Counted from the first letter of the stretch, positions 1 through 6,229 are shown. The stretch: 8,807 nt of DNA from Acidobacteriaceae bacterium (GCA_019246575.1 JAFAQG010000275.1:1-8807); one strand, 5' to 3'. Numbers and translations are program-made. Notes: generated by a model not told the origin, from the sequence alone.

Positions 1-13
1 CGGCGACACGGGT

Positions 14-153
14 AATTGGCTTCGTTTCGCAAAACAGACTTTGCACCCGCGAGGAATCTCGGGTTCGGCCTTATAGTTCGTTCCGCAAAATCGCCCTATG
101 TTGTTGAAATCAGGGCTTCCGCTCTACCAATTGGGTTCGTTTGGCAAAACCGC
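14..153. repeat. Three-copy degenerate direct repeat, core TTCGTTTSGCAAAA
   Basis: Three copies of a related motif lie in the same orientation. The cores are at 21-35 (TTCGTTTCGCAAAAC), 77-90 (TTCGTTCCGCAAAA) and 136-150 (TTCGTTTGGCAAAAC). Copies 1 and 3 also share AATTGG directly before the core, and copies 2 and 3 share CGC shortly after it. Starts are 56 and 59 nt apart, so about 33-36 nt of unrelated sequence lies between units of roughly 23 nt. On the minus strand the motif reads TTTTGCGAAACGAAGCC. From memory, similar motifs recur in intergenic DNA of Acidobacteriota and Planctomycetota, where mis-called peptides contain FAKRT- or NEP-like strings; this is unverified here. The copies differ too much for a CRISPR array. 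The array lies directly after the stop of the minus-strand gene and reaches nearly to the window edge, so the copy number is a minimum. Confidence 0.7.
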
Positions 154-159
154 TAAAGC

Positions 160-792
160 CTAATGCACATCGAGCGACATGTTGACGACCTGGAACTGGA
201 AGCGTTCTGGGGGCAGGGAAGCGATCGGACTCGGTGTTGTATTTAACCAAGTCTTATACGCGGTCTCGGCGACTGGGTTATTCAAATAGAAAAGAAATTG
301 GTCCGTACAGCAACGGATCGGCGGCATCTGCCGGAAAGCCAAACGTAGGCCGACAGCCTTTTCGAGTAGCACGCCGCGGGTCTGAATGGCCTTATCTCCA
401 AGGAGGGTGACGAAACTGCTGCGTCCCGCGTGGGGCCAGAGATCGCTACGGAGCAGGTTTCGAAGCTCGAGACGCCCGTCGAACGTAATTTCGCACTGAC
501 GGATCCACTCCAGAACGGCATCGCCCCAGTGCCAGTGACTTAGCAAGCCTAAGTACTGGTCGACGAGATTTAGGGCGAGGTCCAGTTTTCGGCGTTCGAG
601 CGACTCTTCATCGACGATCTTGTCCCCTGCAGCGCATGGGACCATGTCTTCCTGTTCGATGATCTGGTTTGCGATGCCCATCATCCTGTCCAGACGTTTC
701 ACCTCGGGAACAGTGTGGACGAGCAGCGGGGGAAGCTCATGTGTCTTTCCACCCGGAACCTCTACGAATCTTCGATCACCAATGATGTCCAT
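160..792 (-). CDS. Unrecognised 210-residue protein
   Basis: I do not recognise this family. It is called as a gene because the frame stays open for 210 codons with coding-like third-position use. The ATG at 792 is also the first start codon after an in-frame TAA six codons upstream, which fixes the longest start. A weak GAG lies about 7 nt before it. The product looks soluble: no signal peptide and no hydrophobic helix long enough for a membrane. It has an acidic, probably helical stretch (about residues 35-85), a Trp/His-rich patch (LSHWHWGDAVLEW, about 84-96), a Cys-Cys pair near 160, and a C-terminus ending MSLDVH. No catalytic motif is visible. The neighbours are a repeat array downstream and a divergent glycosidase gene upstream, so context gives no function. 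It may be a lineage-restricted accessory protein. Confidence 0.65.
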   Translation of the reverse strand: MDIIGDRRFVEVPGGKTHELPPLLVHTVPEVKRLDRMMGIANQIIEQEDMVPCAAGDKIVDEESLERRKLDLALNLVDQYLGLLSHWHWGDAVLEWIRQCEITFDGRLELRNLLRSDLWPHAGRSSFVTLLGDKAIQTRGVLLEKAVGLRLAFRQMPPIRCCTDQFLFYLNNPVAETAYKTWLNTTPSPIASLPPERFQFQVVNMSLDVH

Positions 793-1087
793 AAGCAGTC
801 TCGCTGTACCTTATCGACAACCCGGTCGATTCTCTTGCCGCACGGCTGGAATGCGCGTGCGGTTTCCTCCTTCTTATCGTCCGTTTTGGCTAATCTTACC
901 GGTCGCGGCTTTACTGACCCCTGACTAAGAGACGCGAACGCTATACCTACTCGTTTCTATAGCACTCCACGTACCAGGTTTTCTACATAATCAGTACTAA
1001 TTGTTTTGACACGCAAACTTTTTTTGCGGCGGCCTCGGTCAATTCCCAACCGAGTGCGTTTTCAACCCGACGGTATGCTTGAGGTAT
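793..1087. other. Divergent intergenic region, about 295 nt
   Basis: This gap separates the minus-strand 210-residue gene from the plus-strand glycosidase and should hold both promoters. It contains two tandem inverted repeats near the minus gene (813-830 and 838-862). On the minus strand there is a perfect Shine-Dalgarno-like AAGGAGG at 866-872, but no start codon follows at usable spacing. On the plus side a TTGACA at 1006-1011 runs into a small inverted repeat, CGCAAA-ctttt-TTTGCG (1012-1028), and no matching -10 box lies at 16-18 nt. I could not assign a promoter confidently. I see no additional gene: the two short plus-strand frames that overlap the region show no ribosome-binding site or recognisable motif. 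Confidence 0.6.
813..862 (-). promoter_or_regulatory. Tandem hairpins in leader of the 210-residue gene
   Basis: Read on the minus strand, two perfect inverted repeats follow one another. The first (862 to 838) has a 7-bp stem CCGCACG/CGTGCGG, which can gain two more pairs (GC/GC) across a one-base bulge, leaving a 6-nt loop. The second (830 to 813) has a 6-bp stem ATCGAC/GTCGAT with a 6-nt loop. They are 7 nt apart and end about 20 nt before the ATG at 792. They would form a structured 5' leader if transcription starts upstream of 862, or they could be operator sites. No U-tract follows either stem, so they do not look like terminators. I recognise no riboswitch class. Confidence 0.4.
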
Positions 1088-2860
1088 ATGCGTGTGGTGG
1101 GCCCGGCCGTGCTGGGCCTGTTCGTGGTTGCACTAGTATCAAGCGGGGCCGCTATTCCGCCGTGCTCTCAAGCAGCACGTACCTTTTCGCCTTGCGAATT
1201 GAATTTCGACTGGAACCAGGACGAAGTTCCGGCAGGGACCTCGCCCTATAGGGACGACCTCATAACCGTCGAATTCCGGTCGCCACGCCACACCACTTAC
1301 CTCATGCATGCATTTTGGGTCGGTGGCCGGTCCGTGCGGGTGCGATTTTCGCCCACCGAGCCCGGGACCTGGACTTATCACGTTGCCGGCTTGATCAAGC
1401 GCTACAACGATCAGGAATCGACATTTACTGCTTCCGATAGCGGCAGCGCGGGATTCGTCAGTGTGGCCAATGTACGCCACTGGTGGACAACGAACAAGCA
1501 GCCCCATTTATGGCTCGCGGCGGCAGTTCCTTTTTTGCAGCTCGATCAAGGCGCGTTCGAGAGCTGGCTCGATCGCCGCAAACACGACGGGTTTACCCAC
1601 GTTCGCGGCACAGTTCTGATCGCGAACGCGACAACGAAACCCGTTTCCGGCGATGGGCAGCCGAATCTCGCCTATTTCGCAACGCTGGACGACCGCATTC
1701 TGGCCGCCCTTAGCCGCGGCTTCACGCTCGATTTGATCCTCGCAGACCATGCGTTCGTACGCTCGGGGTTACTGGGCGAGTTCGACAAGCGCGACCCGCT
1801 CATCCGCTACATAGTGAGCCGTTACGGCGGCCTCAATGTCACGTGGCAGGGTATTGAGAAGTTTGAAAGCGTGCCGGGCTCGCGCGAGCTGCTCAGGAAT
1901 ATTGCGGAATCGATCAAGCGCTACGACAGCTTCCGGCATCCGCTTTCGACCGATGCTCGCGACAGCTCTTCGCCGCTGATCGCTGACGGCTGGATGAACT
2001 ATCTCATTGAGGGCTCCGCGAGTCCTCAACTCGGTGCAGTCGAACATCAGTTCACGCAACAACCGGAGATCCACGTAATTAGCCGGACGGCTCCGGACGA
2101 GTTCCGGCACGAGCTGTGGAACTGCACTACCAACGCGCAGTATCCCAGCATCTCGTACGAAGCTTTGCAAAACGAAGCGAACGTAAAGGCAGTTCAAACC
2201 TGGTTTCGAGTCATCTCCGACACCAGGCATTGGGAGTTGGAGCCGTATTTCGATGTGGACGGCGCGCGCGCCGTGGGCCTCGAAGAAGTCGAGTATCTTG
2301 CTTACGCGGAGAAGCCGGGCATTGTTGAGATCACGCTGCCGAAGCACAAATACAATCCCGTGTGGGTTAATCCGATCACGGGCGAAGAGCTGGAATTGAA
2401 GGATTACAAGGGAGAGGTGTTCAGCCGGCAAACACCGGATTCTTCGCACGATTGGGTGCTGCAGGTCCCGCGCGAGGGACATAAAGCATCCATGCTGAAG
2501 TCGTACCGCTTCGAGTCGGTGGACCCCCCGATTCAGGAGCCTGAGCTGGATGCCGCCAAGACTCCGTTTGAAATTGTCGAGCCCTCGGGCGATAGCATCA
2601 ACAGCGCAATTCCGACTCCATACGCAGTCAAGATCACCCGTGCGAATCGCGCCAGCCGCTCGATGCAGTATGCATGGTGGGGCGAAGTGGTCGCAGGCGG
2701 CGAAGGCGCCCGGCTGGTTGGCATTGGCGCTTCCGGCACATTCACCATACCGAAGGAGCTTCTCAAACAGCCCGGCGCGACTATGAATCTGCGCCTGCTG
2801 GCCATTAATGCGAACGGGAAAGCATACGAGATGGATCGCGTGTACCGCCTCGCTCCGTGA
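1088..2860 (+). CDS. Secreted glycoside hydrolase, DUF5060 + DUF4038 (apiosidase-like) type
   Basis: This is a predicted exported glycosidase of about 590 residues. The family includes GH140-like enzymes acting on plant polysaccharide side chains, but the substrate here is unknown. Order of domains, numbered from the ATG: signal peptide (about 1-23, hydrophobic VLGLFVVALVSS); an Ig-like DUF5060 module (about 35-125) with the typical VRFSPTEPGTWTYHV signature; a TIM-barrel DUF4038-type domain (about 130-375) with the RYGGLNVTWQGIEKFE segment, whose Glu257 is the best candidate for the conserved barrel acid, followed by the family-like RYDSFRHPLSTDA; a collagen-binding-like beta domain (about 385-477, LEPYFD then VWVNPITGE); and a further Ig-like tail (about 490-590). 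ATG 1088 has GAGG only 3 nt away; an in-frame TTG at 1079 would add three residues. The stop overlaps the start of tsaB by 4 nt (GTGA), so the two are probably co-translated. Family assignment is firm; activity is inferred. Confidence 0.85.
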   Translation: MRVVGPAVLGLFVVALVSSGAAIPPCSQAARTFSPCELNFDWNQDEVPAGTSPYRDDLITVEFRSPRHTTYLMHAFWVGGRSVRVRFSPTEPGTWTYHVAGLIKRYNDQESTFTASDSGSAGFVSVANVRHWWTTNKQPHLWLAAAVPFLQLDQGAFESWLDRRKHDGFTHVRGTVLIANATTKPVSGDGQPNLAYFATLDDRILAALSRGFTLDLILADHAFVRSGLLGEFDKRDPLIRYIVSRYGGLNVTWQGIEKFESVPGSRELLRNIAESIKRYDSFRHPLSTDARDSSSPLIADGWMNYLIEGSASPQLGAVEHQFTQQPEIHVISRTAPDEFRHELWNCTTNAQYPSISYEALQNEANVKAVQTWFRVISDTRHWELEPYFDVDGARAVGLEEVEYLAYAEKPGIVEITLPKHKYNPVWVNPITGEELELKDYKGEVFSRQTPDSSHDWVLQVPREGHKASMLKSYRFESVDPPIQEPELDAAKTPFEIVEPSGDSINSAIPTPYAVKITRANRASRSMQYAWWGEVVAGGEGARLVGIGASGTFTIPKELLKQPGATMNLRLLAINANGKAYEMDRVYRLAP

Positions 2861-3546
2861 TCATTTTCGGAATCGATGTAACCTCCGAGTCCGGCAGCCT
2901 TGCGATACGGGCGAACGGACAAACGGTGGCAGAGCTCGCGCTCGTTTCTCAGGACGGGTTTGCGCACGTGCTTTTCGGCGCGACGAATGAGCTGCTGAAA
3001 CGCGCGCAATTGACGCTCGATGATATCGATTGTTTTGCGAGCGCCAGTGGACCGGGTGCATTTACAGGAGTGCGCGTTGGCTTATCGGCTGTGAAAGGCT
3101 TGGCTGAGGCGATGGGGAAACCCGCCGCCGGTATCTCGAATCTGCGAGCGTTAGCGACGTTCGGAGCGTCTGACCGGCGCGCCGTGGTGATGGATGCGCG
3201 GCGTGGAGAAGTCTTCGGAGCAGTTTACAATGCCGCACTCGAACCCGTTGCTCCGGAGCTAGTGTCGACCTTTTGTCAGTGGCTGGACAGCCTGTCGAGT
3301 CCGCCCTGCGAGTTTATTACACCCGCAGGCTCGCCGTTCTGCGCGGCACTCGAAGGAACACGGTTACGAGGGACACGCTGCATCGAAGCACCGCGGCATC
3401 TTGCGCCGGCGATCGCGTTTTGCGCAGAGTTGGACGGCCGCTCCGGGCGATGGTCCGACCCTGCCGCGTTAGAAGCCAATTACGTCAGGCGCTCGGATGC
3501 GGAGCTGCTTTTTGGGGCGCATCGCCGGACACCGGTGCTGCCATGA
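2857..3546 (+). CDS. tsaB: tRNA t6A37 biosynthesis protein TsaB
   Basis: TsaB is the non-catalytic ASKHA-fold partner of TsaD. With TsaE it transfers threonylcarbamoyl from the TsaC product onto A37 of tRNAs reading ANN codons, in the cytoplasm. The 229-residue length is normal. The diagnostic segments are present: an N-terminal FGIDVTSESGSLAI strand-turn (residues 4-17), the strongly conserved SGPGAFTGVRVGLSAVKGLA (64-83), MDARRGEVFGAVY (112-124), and a C-terminal ANYVRRSDAELL (207-218). The start is GTG at 2857 inside the glycosidase stop (GTGA), with no independent Shine-Dalgarno sequence, which points to translational coupling. In many bacteria rimI follows tsaB. Here the sequence after the stop holds no rimI, and a tRNA-Thr gene begins 36 nt later. 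Confidence 0.95.
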   Translation: MIIFGIDVTSESGSLAIRANGQTVAELALVSQDGFAHVLFGATNELLKRAQLTLDDIDCFASASGPGAFTGVRVGLSAVKGLAEAMGKPAAGISNLRALATFGASDRRAVVMDARRGEVFGAVYNAALEPVAPELVSTFCQWLDSLSSPPCEFITPAGSPFCAALEGTRLRGTRCIEAPRHLAPAIAFCAELDGRSGRWSDPAALEANYVRRSDAELLFGAHRRTPVLP

Positions 3547-3582
3547 GGCGTGTACTAAGATGGTGGAAACACTCGCCAGAAC

Positions 3583-3658
3583 GCCGGCATAGCTCAGCTG
3601 GTAGAGCATCTGATTTGTAATCAGAGGGTCGGGGGTTCAAGTCCCTCTGCCGGCTCCA
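3583..3658 (+). tRNA. tRNA-Thr (anticodon UGU), CCA encoded
   Basis: A complete cloverleaf can be folded by eye. Acceptor stem GCCGGCA (3583-3589) pairs with TGCCGGC (3648-3654). The D-arm is GCTC/GAGC (3592-3595, 3604-3607). The anticodon stem TCTGA/TCAGA (3609-3613, 3621-3625) closes the loop TTTGTAA, with anticodon TGT at 3616-3618. The T-arm GGGTTCAAGTCCC follows. The discriminator is U3655 and CCA is encoded at 3656-3658. It decodes ACA, with wobble. U36 and A37 (3619) make it a t6A substrate, matching the tsaB gene just upstream. No strong promoter is visible between tsaB and the tRNA; a TGTACTAAGAT stretch (3551-3561) is only -10-like. Confidence 0.98.
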
Positions 3659-3681
3659 ATGTTTCGCATTTACTCGGATAC

Positions 3682-3861
3682 ATGAGAATTCTCGGTTTGC
3701 TGCTGATGCTTGCGGGCTGGCTCATCGCGCTTTCTGCGCTCGTGCTGCTTGCGCCCGCACCGGCGCAAATGGGGTTCATTCTCGTTAGTATCGCGATACA
3801 GATAGCGGGTTTTGCGCTCGTGGCCCGTTCGCATATCCCGCCCGCAGGTGAGAGGCGTTGA
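3682..3861 (+). CDS. Small two-helix membrane protein upstream of amt
   Basis: This is a 59-residue frame from ATG 3682 to TGA 3859-3861. The product is almost entirely hydrophobic: a first helix at about residues 3-25 (LGLLLMLAGWLIALSALVLL), a short Pro-Ala turn (APAPAQ, 25-29), a second helix at about 31-48 (GFILVSIAIQIAGFALVA), and a short polar tail ending PPAGERR. A helical hairpin with both ends on the same side of the inner membrane is likely. Its stop overlaps the TTG start of amt by four bases (TTGA), the pattern of a translationally coupled pair. It starts 23 nt after tRNA-Thr with a weak GGAT as possible ribosome-binding site. I recognise no family. It may be an Amt accessory or regulatory protein (inference from position), or a leader ORF that serves mainly to drive amt translation. 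Confidence 0.65.
   Translation: MRILGLLLMLAGWLIALSALVLLAPAPAQMGFILVSIAIQIAGFALVARSHIPPAGERR
3846..3851 (+). promoter_or_regulatory. Ribosome-binding site for the TTG start of amt
   Basis: AGGTGA, six bases before TTG 3858, supports this rare start. It lies inside the last codons of the small upstream membrane protein. No ATG or GTG lies between it and the first conserved Amt helix, so the TTG is the natural choice. Confidence 0.6.
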
Positions 3862-5147
3862 GCCAATCTTTCCCAGCGATTCCGGCCCTCTCGGCGGCTA
3901 TTTGCACCATATTCGTTCTGCTGATTCCCTTTGCTGCGGCCGGCCTTGCACTTCTCAACGCCGGCTTGACGCGCACCCGCAGCGTTGCCCACTCGCTGTT
4001 CACGTCCCTGTGCGCAATCGGGATCGCCGCCGTGGTCTATTTTGCGTGCGGTTACAAATGGCAAAGCGGAGCAGGGCTAACTGCTCATACGCTGTATGTT
4101 TCAGGCAAAGCGTGGGATTGGCTTGGAACGGGGCCGTTTTTCCTGCGCGGTCTCGCATCGAGCGATGCGCGCCAAGCGCTGATTGCACTCTTCGGAATGC
4201 AGAGCGCTGGAATCTGCACGCTCATCCCGTTAGGCACAGGTGCTGAACGGTGGCGAATGGCAGCCAGCTTTACGTGCGCAGCCATCCTGGCGGGCTTCAT
4301 CTACCCTGTCTTTGCTCACTGGGCGTGGGGTAACGGATGGCTCGCCCAGTTAGGATCCAATCATCATCTCGGCACGGGATTCATGGATGCGGCGGGTTCG
4401 GGCTGCATTCACGTCATCGGAGGCTCGAGCGCTCTATCGGCTGCCTGGCTCCTCCGCCCCCGACGAGGCAAATATACCGCAAGCGGAATGCCGACGGCCA
4501 CGCCCGGTCATAATGCGCCTCTCGTCTTATTCGGTTGCCTGCTCGCGCTGGTGGGCTGGTTCGGGCTGAACACGGCAGGCGCAATTCTGTTTGCACGAGG
4601 CGACCTCCCCGGTTCACCCTTGGTTCTCGTCAACACGCTGCTATCGGCCTCGGGCGGCGGTCTTTCAGCGCTCGCCATTACTCGTCTGCGCTTCTCGAAG
4701 CCCGACGCCTCTCTGTTCGCCAATGGGTGGGTCAGCGGCTTGGTCGCGAGCAGCGCTTCCGCTCCATTCATGAATGCAGCAGCGGCCCTGCTGGTCGGCC
4801 TCATTGCAGGAACGCTCGTCATATTCGCCATCGAGATCGTCGAGTTACGGATGAAAGTGGACGATCCTGCAGGCGCAATTTCCGTGCACACACTCGGCGG
4901 ATTATGGGGATTACTCGCTGTGGGATTGTTCACCGATTCAGGTCAGCTCGCGGCACAGCTCGTCGGAATCGCGACGCTTCTCGGGTGTGTGTTCCCGGCC
5001 ACGTACATTTTGTATAGACTCGTGAACCGTTTCGTTCCGTTCCGCGTTGCTTCCGAAGGTGAGAGGCAGGGTATGGACCTCTTCGAACTAGGTGCGGGCG
5101 CCTACCCCGAATTCATGATCCATCGCGAGGACTTCGGGCTGCACTGA
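3858..5147 (+). CDS. amt: Ammonium transporter, Amt/MEP/Rh family
   Basis: This is an integral inner-membrane ammonium transporter of 429 residues, a normal length, with about eleven hydrophobic helices. It takes up ammonium for assimilation. Recognisable landmarks: an N-terminal AGLALLNAGLTRTRSVAHSL (the usual PGLALFYGGLVR region); FGMQSAG with Phe112, matching the pore Phe107 of E. coli AmtB; MDAAGSGCIHVIGG with Asp177 and His185, matching AmtB Asp160 and His168; HNAPLVLFG...GWFGLNTAG (218-240); DDPAGAISVHTLGGLWGLLAVGLF with His344, matching His318; and a C-terminal GMDLFELGAGAYPEF tail, where the usual EHG is ELG. The pore twin-histidine pair is therefore intact. The start is TTG 3858 with AGGTGA six bases upstream, overlapping the small membrane gene by 4 nt. 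No glnK/PII gene adjoins it. Two signature positions deviate from common Amt sequences (DAAGS for DFAGG; RPR for GKR). Confidence 0.95.
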   Translation: MSQSFPAIPALSAAICTIFVLLIPFAAAGLALLNAGLTRTRSVAHSLFTSLCAIGIAAVVYFACGYKWQSGAGLTAHTLYVSGKAWDWLGTGPFFLRGLASSDARQALIALFGMQSAGICTLIPLGTGAERWRMAASFTCAAILAGFIYPVFAHWAWGNGWLAQLGSNHHLGTGFMDAAGSGCIHVIGGSSALSAAWLLRPRRGKYTASGMPTATPGHNAPLVLFGCLLALVGWFGLNTAGAILFARGDLPGSPLVLVNTLLSASGGGLSALAITRLRFSKPDASLFANGWVSGLVASSASAPFMNAAAALLVGLIAGTLVIFAIEIVELRMKVDDPAGAISVHTLGGLWGLLAVGLFTDSGQLAAQLVGIATLLGCVFPATYILYRLVNRFVPFRVASEGERQGMDLFELGAGAYPEFMIHREDFGLH

Positions 5148-5221
5148 GCTTTTTCGCTACAGTAACCAATTCGTTGCTCACGACCGCGGCTCCGAACGCT
5201 GGCTCGGGCGCGCCTCTGCCG

Positions 5222-6187
5222 CTAATGCCGGGCCACGTACAACAGCAGAGCAAACACCACTACCGGAATCATCGCCAGCATGGCGTAGAACAAGACGGTT
5301 CGGTGCAAAGGCGATCGACGCGTTTTCCATTCGCGCAACTCCGGCCGGTCCGCAACTCCAACTTGATCCTGGTTCATCAAGTCCCACGCAAATTCGCGCG
5401 CGGTGCTGTAGCGGTTTTTCGGATCGCGCTCGATCGCCCTGTAGATGATCTCCTGCAGCTGCGGAGAGATCTCCGAATTTAGCTCGCGCGGCGGCACCGG
5501 ATTGTTCATCAAGCGGTCGTTCATAACCGCGAACGCGTTGGGTCCTCGAAAAGGCGCCTGGCCGGTCAGCATTTCGTAGAGCATGACTCCGAGCGCGTAG
5601 ATGTCACTGCGCCCATCGCCCCGCTTGCCTTTTACTTGCTCGGGAGATATGTAATCCGGTGTGCCCATCAGTTGCGACAGTTTGGCAAATGTAAGCCGGC
5701 GCGCACCCTCCTGACCGGCGATGCCGAAGTCGATCAGCTTCACTCGATCCTCAGCGTCCACCATAATGTTCTCCGGTTTGAGATCCCGATGAACAACACC
5801 ATGGCTGTGAATGTACTCGAGTGCATCGCAGATTACTAACGCGATCCGGACTGCACGCTCGGGCGGCAACTTCCGTTCCTCGCGCAAGATCTCTCGCAGG
5901 AGCTTGCCGTCCACCCACTCCATTGCCATATACACGCGGCTGCGGTCCGGGTCGGCGAAAACCTTCATCACTCCGGGATGGTCGAGCTTCGTACCGATGT
6001 CCTGCTCTCGATGAAAACGGTCGTAGAAGACAGGATCGCTTTCCACTTCGGGGTGCGGAATCTTGAGCGCCACCGTCGTGCCGCTGCGCGTGTCAGTGGC
6101 TCGAAAAATCGAGGCCATCCCGCTGCGTGCAACAAGCGATTCAATCAGGTATGAATCGAGTTGGTCGCCTTGCCGCACGGGAGTCAT
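5222..6187 (-). CDS. Membrane-anchored Ser/Thr protein kinase, PknB type
   Basis: This is a Hanks-type kinase of 321 residues from ATG 6187; an in-frame TTG at 6205 would add six. It phosphorylates Ser/Thr on cytoplasmic proteins. Motifs in order: a degenerate glycine loop ARSGMASIF (20-28) where GRGGMATVY is usual; VALK with Lys42; EWVDGKLL hinge region; HRDLKPEN (133-140) with catalytic Asp135 and Asn140; DFG (153-155); GTPDYISPE (175-183); DIYALGVMLYEMLTG; and a final Arg in the C-lobe. One transmembrane helix (about 298-317) is followed by only a few residues, so this is a tail-anchored enzyme without PASTA or another external sensor domain. It is the second gene after the PP2C phosphatase, 42 nt downstream in the same direction, and is almost certainly co-transcribed with it. 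The catalytic residues are complete, so activity is expected despite the loop. Confidence 0.93.
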   Translation of the reverse strand: MTPVRQGDQLDSYLIESLVARSGMASIFRATDTRSGTTVALKIPHPEVESDPVFYDRFHREQDIGTKLDHPGVMKVFADPDRSRVYMAMEWVDGKLLREILREERKLPPERAVRIALVICDALEYIHSHGVVHRDLKPENIMVDAEDRVKLIDFGIAGQEGARRLTFAKLSQLMGTPDYISPEQVKGKRGDGRSDIYALGVMLYEMLTGQAPFRGPNAFAVMNDRLMNNPVPPRELNSEISPQLQEIIYRAIERDPKNRYSTAREFAWDLMNQDQVGVADRPELREWKTRRSPLHRTVLFYAMLAMIPVVVFALLLYVARH

Positions 6188-6229
6188 CGTGAGCTCAACC
6201 GACAACCTGCAGGCATTCTGCTATTTAGC

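Noticed and set aside
119..134. tRNA D-arm-like AATTGGTAGAGCGG on the minus strand
   Set aside because: The flanking sequence folds into no anticodon, T or acceptor arm, and the AATTGG part belongs to the direct repeat, so the match is coincidental.
14..153. CRISPR array
   Set aside because: Only three copies are present, the repeats carry several mismatches in about 20 nt, spacing varies, and no cas gene is nearby.
866..872. Strong AAGGAGG ribosome-binding site on the minus strand
   Set aside because: No ATG, GTG or TTG follows at 5-12 nt. The nearest GTG, about 24 nt on, gives only a ten-codon frame.
1769..2482. 237-codon minus-strand frame
   Set aside because: It lies fully antisense to the well-supported glycosidase, and its translation is Arg/Leu-rich without any recognisable motif.
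2533..3009. 158-codon minus-strand frame across the glycosidase-tsaB junction
   Set aside because: It is antisense to two genes with clear family motifs and has no recognisable domain.
3543..3620. Short frame beginning at the ATGA of the tsaB stop, as a possible rimI start
   Set aside because: It runs into the tRNA-Thr gene and ends there; no acetyltransferase sequence follows.
3621..4064. 147-codon minus-strand frame
   Set aside because: It is antisense to part of the tRNA, the small membrane gene and amt; its polar, Gly/Arg-rich translation is typical of a shadow frame.
5148..5221. Intrinsic terminator between amt and the kinase
   Set aside because: There is a short T-run (TTTTT at 5150-5154), but the stem before it is only about three base pairs. 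The GGCTC copies near 5190-5205 are direct, not inverted. I see no convincing terminator on either strand.
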